DNA of 57,082 nucleotides from Clostridia bacterium (GTDB lineage: Bacteria; Bacillota; Clostridia; Christensenellales; QALW01): the NCBI GenBank assembly GCA_017516345.1, contig JAFXDC010000029.1, positions 1-57,082 on the forward strand. The letters are read 5' to 3'. Shown here piece after piece: positions 28,076 through 35,252 of the stretch (within the stretch, counting starts at the first letter, position 1; each line of letters begins with the position of its first letter). Both the position numbers and the translations under genes were made by a program. The notes under the pieces are model-generated. The model saw only the letters and a program-made list of their open reading frames with translations, was not told where the DNA came from and made no database searches.

Positions 28076-28104
28076 ATTATACACTAAATGATCAGTTTAA
28101 GCAA
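28076..28104 (-). promoter_or_regulatory. Promoter of tkt
   Basis: On the minus strand TTGCTT (28099-28104), a 17-base spacer and TATAAT (28076-28081), starting right after the phosphohexomutase stop and 49 bases before the tkt ATG. Confidence 0.75.
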
Positions 28105-28107
28105 GTT

Positions 28108-29646
28108 TTATCTTTGACGAAGATAGTTTTCCAATACCGCAGTATCCAAAAACTCGTATTTCTTAATGAAATCGTAAAGCTTTTGAGCTATCTGATGTAC
28201 GCCGCCCACTGTGTCGGACTCTATGTTAAGAGGCATAAGAGGATCGTGCACCGAAAGACGGAGCAGGAACCATCCCTCGCCGTCACCCTTGCCGAAGGAC
28301 ACACGGATTCCCTCACGGTTATCATCTGCACACTTCCATCCCTCAGCGGTAAGCGAATGCGCGGTAAGCTCGTCGATCACCATCTGTCCGTAGGACTTGA
28401 AATCCTCGGTGGTTATGTTCATGCGGATCTCCTTGCACTCTACAGGCTCAGCAAGGCCCTCAAGCATGTCCTCAAGCTTTTTGCCCTCTTTTTTGAGCTG
28501 CGCCATTTTAATGAGCAGTCTTGTTACAAGATAAGCACCGTCATCAAGGAAGTAGTTCTCCTTAATTGCCGCATGTCCGCTGGTCTCGATGGCAAGGGGG
28601 CAATATATTCCCTCGTTGTTAAGACGGATAGCCTCGTTGATAACGTTTTTATAGCCTCTGCGGAATCTGTGATGCTTGCCGCCGAGCTGCTCCTCAATAA
28701 ACTGCTTAAGTCCGCTGGAGGTTATGGAGTCGGTAACTATGGTAGCACCCGGATGCTCGGAGATAAGTATTGCCGAAATAAGCGCAATAAGTCTGTTTTT
28801 GTTGATTTCCTTACCCTTGGAATCTACGGCACCTGCACGATCAACGTCGGTATCAAAGATAAGTCCGATATCAGCATTGTTGGCGGTAACTGCGTTCATG
28901 ATTGCGCGCATTGCATCGCCGTCCTCCGGGTTGGGGATGTGGTTGGGAAAATATCCGTCAGGGTTAAGAAACTGACTGCCGGTAGTATCTGCTCCAAGAG
29001 GCTTAAGAACCTTTTCTACGTAGAAACCACCCGCACCGTTACCGGCATCAACCACCACGTGGAAGCCGGCAAGAGGATGCTCATAATCCTCGGCATTAAC
29101 TCCCTTGCGAACCATATCAACAAGAATATTTGCATATACGGAAAGGAAGTCGTATTCGGTTACGGTCGCACCTGCAGCATCGGGCAGCTTTTTGCCCTCC
29201 TGAGCATTCAGAAGCAATGCTCCGATGTCCTCAGATTCAAGTCCACCCTGCTTGGTAAAGAACTTAAGACCGTTACGGTTAAATGGATGATGGCTTGCAG
29301 TAAGCTGGATCGCAGCATCGCAAGAAAGATCCTTGTCCACGCATGACATAAACATACCGGGGGTACTCATAAGACCAAAATCATAGCAGGAGATACCCGC
29401 TCTTGTAAGAGCACCTATTACTGCCGCCTTCATTCGGGGGCCCGAAACACGGCTATCGTGTCCAACCGACACCTTGATATCCTTCGGGTCTTTACCGAGT
29501 CTGTCGGCAAGCCACAGAGCAAAGCCGTCGGTTATAGCGGTAACCGCTTCGTCAGTGAGGGTTACGGGCATACCTTCTACACCTTCAAGTGCAACTCCTC
29601 GAACGTCGCTTCCGCTCTTAAACTTTTTCCATTCTTTGTTGAGCAT
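28108..29646 (-). CDS. Phosphohexomutase (phosphomannomutase/phosphoglucomutase family)
   Basis: This alpha-D-phosphohexomutase interconverts 1- and 6-phosphosugars. The 512-residue protein has the four expected motifs: the phosphoserine loop TASHHPFNRNGLKFF (Ser; HH in place of the common HN), the metal loop FDTDVDRAG, the sugar-specificity loop ETSGHAAIKEN and a C-terminal phosphate-binding domain (about 440-500). The ATG at 29646 follows GGTGATGTT. An open frame of 48 bases upstream lacks a ribosome site. Glucose and mannose specificity cannot be told apart. Confidence 0.9.
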   Translation of the reverse strand: MLNKEWKKFKSGSDVRGVALEGVEGMPVTLTDEAVTAITDGFALWLADRLGKDPKDIKVSVGHDSRVSGPRMKAAVIGALTRAGISCYDFGLMSTPGMFMSCVDKDLSCDAAIQLTASHHPFNRNGLKFFTKQGGLESEDIGALLLNAQEGKKLPDAAGATVTEYDFLSVYANILVDMVRKGVNAEDYEHPLAGFHVVVDAGNGAGGFYVEKVLKPLGADTTGSQFLNPDGYFPNHIPNPEDGDAMRAIMNAVTANNADIGLIFDTDVDRAGAVDSKGKEINKNRLIALISAILISEHPGATIVTDSITSSGLKQFIEEQLGGKHHRFRRGYKNVINEAIRLNNEGIYCPLAIETSGHAAIKENYFLDDGAYLVTRLLIKMAQLKKEGKKLEDMLEGLAEPVECKEIRMNITTEDFKSYGQMVIDELTAHSLTAEGWKCADDNREGIRVSFGKGDGEGWFLLRLSVHDPLMPLNIESDTVGGVHQIAQKLYDFIKKYEFLDTAVLENYLRQR

Positions 29647-29719
29647 AACATCACCAATCCTTATAAGAATTTTAGTATATAAAACATGTATCAAGATGAA
29701 TACATAACTAACCTATTAT

Positions 29720-29748
29720 ATTATAATTACAAATCTCTTTTTTATCAA
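29720..29748 (-). promoter_or_regulatory. Promoter of the phosphohexomutase gene
   Basis: On the minus strand TTGATA (29743-29748), a 17-base spacer and TATAAT (29720-29725). The divergent gap 29647-29993 holds this promoter, the amino-acid-kinase promoter, and a third possible one (TTGACA 29779-29784, 18 bases, TATCAT 29803-29808, plus strand); nothing else is seen there. Confidence 0.75.
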
Positions 29749-29914
29749 GTACAATTATTAAAAAAACGCATAAATCCTTTGACAATATCGTATCCAAACC
29801 AATATCATAGTGCGCAGACACACAAAAACGCCTTTGCGGATCGTAAATTTATACAGTTCATCGACAAAAACAGATCTATTACGGTTTTAAAAGTGTTATT
29901 TGCAAAAATACTTG

Positions 29915-29943
29915 TTGAGAAAAGTAATGAAACGTGTTATAAT
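29915..29943 (+). promoter_or_regulatory. Promoter of the amino-acid-kinase gene
   Basis: TTGAGA (29915-29920), a 17-base spacer and TATAAT (29938-29943), with a 44-base leader to the ATG. Confidence 0.75.
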
Positions 29944-29993
29944 TCTACCCACGGTATATTCTTACCGATATATCACGGAAGGTTTTTAAGGCT

Positions 29994-30821
29994 ATGAAAT
30001 TTGATTTTGAGCTTGTAGGCAAGATAGGCTCCATGGCGCTCATAAGACGCGAAGACCACGATATTGACTACAACATCTTTTCCTCCCTGGGATCCGAGCT
30101 TCGTCCCGGATATATATGGGTAACGTCCGGTGCCACAGAAATAGGCAGACTCGACTATATGAAGCGCAATAACGGACGTGAGCTTGAGGGCACAGACGAC
30201 CAGATAAAGACCGACTACGCTTCCCAAGGTCAGGCCATTCTTATGGAAAATTACCGTCGTTTTATCTCCCCCGAGTACAGCGTACGTCAGGTTCTGCTTG
30301 AGCATCAGCATTTTAACGATGAAGCAAAGCGCTCCCACATTCAGAGCATGCTTTTGCGCGCAAGAGATCAGGGCGCAATTCCTATAATCAACTATAACGA
30401 TGCTGTATCCACTAAAGAGAATCTTAATTACGAGATCTCCGCTCTGCGTAAGAATCAGGATCACGTCGTTGAATGCGTGGATAACGATGAGACCGCTGCC
30501 GTGGTATCCTGTCTTGTAAGAGCAAGAACATTACTTATCATGACCAGCGCACTAGGCATATACAGCGATCCGACAGACCCCTCCACCCTGATAAAGGAAA
30601 TATCGGGAAAGGATACAGACGAGGTACTGCAAGGCATCCGCAATGCTCAGCTTAACTGCATCGGCGCCTCTAGGCAAGGTGCAAACGGAGCAAAAGCCAA
30701 GCTTGAATATATAATAGAGCCTGTAAAGATGGGAACTACTGTAATTATAGGCAGTGCGAAATATAAGATCAGTCAATTGCTCGACGGTACCGCGCCCCGC
30801 ACCGTCATCGGAGCTCGATAG
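29994..30821 (+). CDS. Amino-acid-kinase-family protein, glutamate-5-kinase-like
   Basis: The 275-residue protein has the amino-acid-kinase fold: the Gly-rich start LVGKIGSMAL, the substrate loop WVTSGATEIGRLDYM, PIINYNDAVS, DNDETAAVVSCLVRARTLLIMTSALGIYSD (the Asp and nucleotide-loop region of glutamate 5-kinase, in outline) and the C-terminal MGTTVIIGSAKYK. It lacks the PUA domain of long ProB proteins. No proA is adjacent, so proline synthesis is not shown by context. The substrate could be glutamate, a nucleotide or another small acid. The start has only a weak AAGG ribosome site. Confidence 0.75.
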   Translation: MKFDFELVGKIGSMALIRREDHDIDYNIFSSLGSELRPGYIWVTSGATEIGRLDYMKRNNGRELEGTDDQIKTDYASQGQAILMENYRRFISPEYSVRQVLLEHQHFNDEAKRSHIQSMLLRARDQGAIPIINYNDAVSTKENLNYEISALRKNQDHVVECVDNDETAAVVSCLVRARTLLIMTSALGIYSDPTDPSTLIKEISGKDTDEVLQGIRNAQLNCIGASRQGANGAKAKLEYIIEPVKMGTTVIIGSAKYKISQLLDGTAPRTVIGAR

Positions 30822-30831
30822 ATCAATATAC

Positions 30832-30863
30832 AAAAGAAGAAACCGAGGTCGGTTTCTTCTTTT
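30832..30863. terminator. Bidirectional terminator between the kinase gene and degV
   Basis: A 14-bp perfect stem, AAAAGAAGAAACCG and its complement, with the loop AGGT. It gives a T-run on both strands and lies between convergent genes. Confidence 0.85.
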
Positions 30864-30870
30864 TAGTTAC

Positions 30871-31725
30871 TTATTTAGTTACGTAAAGAATCCCCAAGGT
30901 ACCGTATCCGCAATGGCTGGAGATAACGCAGCCTGCCCTGGTAATGATGACCTCCCGGAAATAATTCAACGAATCCACGTAATCCTTAACCTTTTCAAGA
31001 ATGGTAGGATCAATACCCGAGTGGGTTATAAATACCCTTCTGTTGTCGGCTTCAAGAAGTGCGGGAGTCATTTTCTTTGCATATTTCAGCAAGCATCTGG
31101 AAAGGGAGCCTTGATATCTTGCATCGGGACGCATCTTTCCGTTTTCTACTACAATGCTGGGCTTTATGCTTAATGCGGTAGCGCCGAAGGCTGATATCGC
31201 AGAGCACCGTCCGCCTCTGTAAAGGTAGGTTGTGGAATCCACAACAAAGCTTGCGCGAACCTTTGAAACAAAATTCGATTCAAGCTCGTCCTTAATTTCC
31301 TGCACGGTCATTCCGCTCTCAGCAAGCTCCACGGCCTTTAAAACGGAATGTCCGATACCGGTGGAAAGATTTCGTGAATCAAGCACCGCTATTCTGTCGG
31401 GAGCAATTTCATTTGCCGCCATGGTCGCTACGTGATAGGATGCAGACATCTCCGAAGAAATACCGGTATAGAAGATATCGTAATCCTCCTGTATGTATTT
31501 TGTGAAAAGCTCGATCAGGGTCTGCTGCGAAACCGCCGCAGTTTTTGGAACACTCTTTACCTTGTCGGCCCAAACGTATACCTCGTCGGGAGTTATATCC
31601 ACACCGTCACGGTACATCTTATCCTCAAGGTTTACGAAAAGCGGCGCGATATCAATGTCATGCTTGGCAATAAGCTCGGCGTTAAGATCGCACGTACTGT
31701 CACAAATAATTTTGATCTTTCTCAT
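30871..31725 (-). CDS. DegV-family fatty-acid-binding protein
   Basis: The 284-residue DegV/FakB-type protein belongs to a family that binds a fatty acid and presents it to the kinase FakA for phosphorylation. It has the N-terminal IICDSTCDLNAELI, DGVDITPDEVY and TAAVSQQTLIELF. The lipid/phosphate loop DSRNLSTGIGHSV and the C-terminal domain ITRAGCVISSHCGYGTLGILY are also present. AGGAGA precedes the ATG. No fakA is nearby. The family assignment is firm; the ligand is inferred. Confidence 0.93.
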   Translation of the reverse strand: MRKIKIICDSTCDLNAELIAKHDIDIAPLFVNLEDKMYRDGVDITPDEVYVWADKVKSVPKTAAVSQQTLIELFTKYIQEDYDIFYTGISSEMSASYHVATMAANEIAPDRIAVLDSRNLSTGIGHSVLKAVELAESGMTVQEIKDELESNFVSKVRASFVVDSTTYLYRGGRCSAISAFGATALSIKPSIVVENGKMRPDARYQGSLSRCLLKYAKKMTPALLEADNRRVFITHSGIDPTILEKVKDYVDSLNYFREVIITRAGCVISSHCGYGTLGILYVTK

Positions 31726-31770
31726 AAAATCTCCTAAATCAATACCAATATTATATATTATAACATTCTA

Positions 31771-31798
31771 ATTATATCACAAATCAAATAAAAATCAA
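31771..31798 (-). promoter_or_regulatory. Promoter of degV
   Basis: On the minus strand TTGATT (31793-31798), a 16-base spacer ending in TGA, and TATAAT (31771-31776). Confidence 0.65.
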
Positions 31799-31830
31799 AT
31801 CAAATTAGATAAAATTTTTGAACATATTGT

Positions 31831-31866
31831 AAATTAAACGACCGCTTTCTCGCGGTCGTTTAATTT
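31831..31866 (-). terminator. Terminator after the spoIIQ-like gene
   Basis: A 15-bp perfect stem (AAATTAAACGACCGC and its complement) with a 6-base loop begins 9 bases after the stop codon. The T-run is better on the plus strand; on the minus strand the outer A-T pairs supply it. Confidence 0.7.
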
Positions 31867-31874
31867 TTCTCGGA

Positions 31875-32540
31875 CTATTTGATATAATCTTCAAGATATT
31901 CCATCGGATCCTGCGCGGTATTATTTTTCCAAACCTCAAAATGAAGATGAGCGCCGTCAGCCATTTCTTGCACCGATATTCCGGCTGTACCGATCTCGGT
32001 GCCCGCCGCCACGGTATCCCCTGCCTTAATGCTGTCATCCACCGCCTCAAGCCCTGCATATACCGTCTTCAAGCCGTTTCCGTGATTGATTATCACCACG
32101 TTGCCCTGCATTACGTCGCTTTTACATACCTCCACGGTGCCACTCATTGCCGCCTTGACCGGATCCCCCTCATTGCATGCGATATCAATACCCGAATGAG
32201 TGCACCATTGTTGCATCGTCTCATCGTAAATAAGTCTATCAATTACGTGCTCTTTGGTAATCTCACCGTTTACGGGCATTTGCATGGTTTCAGGGATCAC
32301 CACGTTGGTATTTCCCGAAACATCCTTGTCGGGTTGTTGTGTTGGAACGGTACTCGGAATCGTTGATGGAGTGATCTGTGGTAGCTCGGCATCCTGCGGT
32401 GCAGAGCTCATTGATACCGCAAGCACTATGCCCGCCACCGCAAGGCACACGAACGCCACTGCATAAATCCCCTGCTTTCCAACGGTACTGATGATGGTTT
32501 TTTTGCGTTTGGTTTTGTCTTTAAGTTGTCCTAGTTTCAT
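31875..32540 (-). CDS. Membrane-anchored M23 peptidase, SpoIIQ-like
   Basis: SpoIIQ is a forespore membrane protein with a LytM/M23 domain that zips to SpoIIIAH during engulfment. The 221-residue protein has a basic cytoplasmic start, one membrane segment (GIYAVAFVCLAVAGIVLAV, about 25-43), a Pro/Thr/Ser linker and an M23 domain. The zinc ligands are complete: THSGIDIAC (His, Asp) and GAHLHFEVW (HxH). It could therefore be an active endopeptidase, like clostridial rather than Bacillus SpoIIQ. The ATG at 32540 has CGGAGGTG upstream. Its position directly after spoIID is the usual pairing. SpoIIQ identity is inferred from context. Confidence 0.82.
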   Translation of the reverse strand: MKLGQLKDKTKRKKTIISTVGKQGIYAVAFVCLAVAGIVLAVSMSSAPQDAELPQITPSTIPSTVPTQQPDKDVSGNTNVVIPETMQMPVNGEITKEHVIDRLIYDETMQQWCTHSGIDIACNEGDPVKAAMSGTVEVCKSDVMQGNVVIINHGNGLKTVYAGLEAVDDSIKAGDTVAAGTEIGTAGISVQEMADGAHLHFEVWKNNTAQDPMEYLEDYIK

Positions 32541-32623
32541 AATAAACACCTCCGATGTTATTTTTACCCACCGAAGATGTTATATACAATTATTTTTCAA
32601 AATACCAAATCAAATTACAGTCC

Positions 32624-33709
32624 CTATTTTTCCGCGCGGCCACCGCTTGTAAGATATGAAAGGGTTTCCTGAAGCAGCAATGGATCATTCGTCAGCTCTA
32701 CCGAGGTATAATAATGCATTAAAATGCTTTTATAATCACTCTCCCTTGCCATGATGCTTGCTCCGACCTGGCTCATGCCAACACCGTGACCGCTGCCATG
32801 ATAAATAAAATCAAACCTTGAACCCGAGCAAGTAAAGCTGAAATCCGTGCTTTTAAGACCTATCAATCCCGCAAAAGTCCCACCGCTGAGCGTAATACTC
32901 CCTATTCTTACCCTGCTCACCCGTCCGCTTTGAGTTTTGGATGTGATCCTGATTCTCATCACGTCCTCTTTTGTAATACCCGCCTCGGGGTACTTTTCCT
33001 TCATTATCTTAAGTATCTCCTCAGCCTCTATCGACTTGCTTCTGAGGGTGTGCTCAACTCCCTCAGGAGTACTTACCGACAAAAGATATTGGTTGTTGCC
33101 GCCGTAAACACTGCTGTAGGATTCGGTCATCCCGCACGATGAGCTGTGATACATTGCGTTTATTATCCTTCCGTTGTGGATAAGAAACTGATTTTCCGTC
33201 GCTTTTACCGCCTCAACCAGCTTCTGCTCATATTTTTCAAAATTCTCTCCCCAGCGTGTCTCTCGCTCCGCTCTTGAAAGATATCCCTGACAATGCCCCG
33301 ATGCCGTACATATCGCGCAACCGTCGTGGCGGGAGCACCCTCCGTTTATCATTTTATAAAACAGATAGGTTCTTGATGCCACCGCCTGTGCCTTTAATGC
33401 TTCAAGTGCATAGCTTGCGGGCATCTCTGCCGCAAGCACACCGACCAAGTATTCTCTGACAGTTACGAGCATTCTGCCCTCATCCTTATCAAATAAATAG
33501 ATCTTATTCATCTGCTCGCTTGACGTCTGTGCTTCGGGTGCATCTTTAATACACTCAAAGCGGCCTTGAGAGCTTTGAAGCATGTCCGTTTGTATCGCAG
33601 TTGTTTTTTTAATGTATATACCCCGCACTTCGTCATTTCCGATCGACGAGACGGACATCAACAATATCAAAAACATGAGTGCAAGAGTTATTTGTAAGGT
33701 ATACTTCAT
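32624..33709 (-). CDS. spoIID: Stage II sporulation protein D, lytic transglycosylase
   Basis: SpoIID cleaves septal peptidoglycan glycan strands so that the mother cell can engulf the forespore. The 361-residue protein has an N-terminal membrane anchor (TLQITLALMFLILLMSV) and the SpoIID domain with the catalytic Glu in LAAEMPASYALEALKAQAVA. A Cys-containing loop (GCSRHDGCAICTASGHCQG) comes next, then MYHSSSCGMTES and HGSGHGVGMSQVGA. GGAGGAAGA precedes the ATG. The downstream gene is spoIIQ-like. A candidate small RNA lies upstream. I could not define a convincing sigma-E promoter. Confidence 0.94.
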   Translation of the reverse strand: MKYTLQITLALMFLILLMSVSSIGNDEVRGIYIKKTTAIQTDMLQSSQGRFECIKDAPEAQTSSEQMNKIYLFDKDEGRMLVTVREYLVGVLAAEMPASYALEALKAQAVASRTYLFYKMINGGCSRHDGCAICTASGHCQGYLSRAERETRWGENFEKYEQKLVEAVKATENQFLIHNGRIINAMYHSSSCGMTESYSSVYGGNNQYLLSVSTPEGVEHTLRSKSIEAEEILKIMKEKYPEAGITKEDVMRIRITSKTQSGRVSRVRIGSITLSGGTFAGLIGLKSTDFSFTCSGSRFDFIYHGSGHGVGMSQVGASIMARESDYKSILMHYYTSVELTNDPLLLQETLSYLTSGGRAEK

Positions 33710-33779
33710 TCTTCCTCCTAAGCCTTTACATATATATTAATTCTATGATAAAAAAACTTCATTATTACCAAAACTGCAT

Positions 33780-33896
33780 AAAGAGAAAAAGACCGCCAAG
33801 TGGCGATCCTTTTCAGATAGGGGTATATTAGTAGGAGGATTGTAGTAAGCTTAAGCTTTGCTTGGCGCCTGTTCTCACCAAACGTATCAAGCTTAC
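33780..33896 (-). ncRNA. Candidate small RNA or spoIID leader of about 115 nt
   Basis: A promoter and a strong terminator frame a non-coding stretch on the minus strand. The predicted 5' end begins GTAAGCTT (33889-33896), which pairs perfectly with AAGCTTAC at 33845-33852. Within it TTGG/CCAA forms an inner stem around GTGAGAACAGGC. A mostly unpaired CU-rich segment follows, containing ATCCTCCTACT and ACCCCTATC. The terminator hairpin (GATCGCCA/TGGCGGTC plus TTTTTCTCTTT) closes it. The CCTCCT tract is complementary to ribosome sites. I do not recognise the family, and no known riboswitch core is seen. It ends 71 bases before spoIID and could also act as an attenuator. Confidence 0.6.
33791..33808 (-). 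terminator. Terminator of the candidate small RNA
   Basis: An 8-bp stem GATCGCCA/TGGCGGTC (one G-T pair), 2-base gap, followed on the minus strand by TTTTTCTCTTT. Confidence 0.75.
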
Positions 33897-33902
33897 GTAC
33901 TT

Positions 33903-33930
33903 ATTATAACCGTTTTTCAATTAAATTCAA
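33903..33930 (-). promoter_or_regulatory. Promoter of the candidate small RNA
   Basis: On the minus strand TTGAAT (33925-33930), a 16-base spacer and TATAAT (33903-33908). The rest of the 33.7-34.2 kb gap holds the asnA promoter and AT-rich sequence only. Confidence 0.65.
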
Positions 33931-34080
33931 CAAATAAACCGTAAACATTATATTAACAATTTATTAACAGCGCCCACCCCGTCGCCAAGGTGTCGCTCAC
34001 GTTTACAGATCTGAGGATATCAATATGTATTTATATGCACCCTATTTTGACATCCTTGCGTATATATAACACCATTTTAA

Positions 34081-34110
34081 TTGACAAAACTTACAATTTT
34101 AAGGTATTAT
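34081..34110 (+). promoter_or_regulatory. Promoter of asnA
   Basis: TTGACA (34081-34086), an 18-base spacer and TATTAT (34105-34110), about 65 bases of leader to the GTG start. Confidence 0.7.
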
Positions 34111-34180
34111 ATCAAAATAGTAAAATACATCAAATTCGGTTATGGCACAAGCCATTACTCTATAATAAGAGGTCTTAAAA

Positions 34181-35167
34181 GTGTACACACCAAAACTTAA
34201 CCTTCAGGAAACAGAGCTTGCCATTAAAGCTCTTAAGGATCATTTTGAAAGCACCCTTGCGGCAAAGCTAAACCTTACCAGAGTCTCTGCACCCCTTTTC
34301 GTGTTGCCCGAAACCGGTCTTAACGATAACCTCAGCGGCACAGAGCGCCCCGTTGCCTTTGACGTAAAGGAAACGGGAAAGACCGCAGAGATCGTGCATT
34401 CCCTTGCCAAGTGGAAGCGCCATGCATTAAAGCGCTACGGCTTTGAGCCCGGCGAAGGTCTTTATACCGACATGAATGCAATACGTCGCGACGAGATATG
34501 CGACAATCTGCACTCGATATACGTTGACCAGTACGATTGGGAAAAGATTATCACTCCCTCTCAGCGTAACGTTGAATATCTTAAAAGGACGGTTTGCGAC
34601 ATTTACGAGGTCATACATAACGCACAGCGCTATCTTGAAAAGCTCTTCCCCGTGCTCAAGTGCGACTCTCTCCCACCCGAGATCACCTTCGTTACTGCTC
34701 AGGAGCTTGAGGACCAATATCCGGACCTTACCGCAAAGCAGCGCGAGCACGAGGCTGCGGTTAAATACGGCGCGGTATTCATTATGGGCATTGGCGGAAA
34801 GCTAAGAAGCGGCAAACCCCACGACGGAAGGGCTCCCGACTATGACGATTGGTCTCTTAACGGCGACATCATTCTTTACTACAAGCCTCTTGATATCGCA
34901 CTTGAGGTATCCAGTATGGGCATCCGTGTTGATGCCGAAGCGATGAACAGACAGCTTCATCTTTCAAACCTGCCTGAGCGCGCTTGCCTTCCCTATCACA
35001 GCGGAGTTTTAAGCGGCGAACTTCCCCTTACTATCGGCGGAGGCATCGGTCAGTCGCGCTTATGTATGTTCTTCCTTCAAAAAATGCACATCGGCGAAGT
35101 GCAATCCTCTATTTGGCCTATCGAAATGCAAAGGGATTGCGAGGAAAAGGGCATAATTTTACTGTAA
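34181..35167 (+). CDS. asnA: Aspartate--ammonia ligase (asparagine synthetase A)
   Basis: AsnA makes asparagine from aspartate, ammonia and ATP. The 328-residue protein has a class II tRNA-synthetase-like fold: FVLPETGLNDNLSG and VAFDVKE near the N-terminus. It also has the motif LYTDMNAIRRDE, VDQYDWEKII, ALEVSSMGIRVD and GGGIGQSRLCMFFL. It starts at GTG with AGAGG 8 bases upstream. It is monocistronic, with its own promoter and a large terminator. Use of ammonia rather than glutamine fits the ammonia-type GMP synthetase nearby. Confidence 0.96.
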   Translation: MYTPKLNLQETELAIKALKDHFESTLAAKLNLTRVSAPLFVLPETGLNDNLSGTERPVAFDVKETGKTAEIVHSLAKWKRHALKRYGFEPGEGLYTDMNAIRRDEICDNLHSIYVDQYDWEKIITPSQRNVEYLKRTVCDIYEVIHNAQRYLEKLFPVLKCDSLPPEITFVTAQELEDQYPDLTAKQREHEAAVKYGAVFIMGIGGKLRSGKPHDGRAPDYDDWSLNGDIILYYKPLDIALEVSSMGIRVDAEAMNRQLHLSNLPERACLPYHSGVLSGELPLTIGGGIGQSRLCMFFLQKMHIGEVQSSIWPIEMQRDCEEKGIILL

Positions 35168-35186
35168 AAAACGTAAAAAATAACGT

Positions 35187-35237
35187 AAAAAAGCATCAAA
35201 AAAGCGGCATTTTTTGCCGTTTTTTTGATGCTTTTTT
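35187..35237. terminator. Large bidirectional terminator between asnA and the glycoside-hydrolase-like gene
   Basis: The outer A-run/T-run and an 11-bp stem GCATCAAAAAA with its complement enclose an inner CGGCA/TGCCG hairpin. T-rich tracts lie on both strands between convergent genes. Confidence 0.85.
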
Positions 35238-35252
35238 ACTTTTGAGGCCTTT

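Noticed and set aside
26138..28087. A 649-codon open frame on the plus strand opposite tkt
   Set aside because: It is the mirror frame of a highly biased gene; the translation is Ser/Gly/Leu-rich without domains, and tkt is unmistakable on the minus strand.
28114..29346. A 410-codon open frame opposite the phosphohexomutase
   Set aside because: No domain, no ribosome site and full overlap with a clear gene.
33710..33779. Sigma-E promoter for spoIID
   Set aside because: TCATAGAATTAATATATATG has some resemblance but both elements are too degenerate to call.
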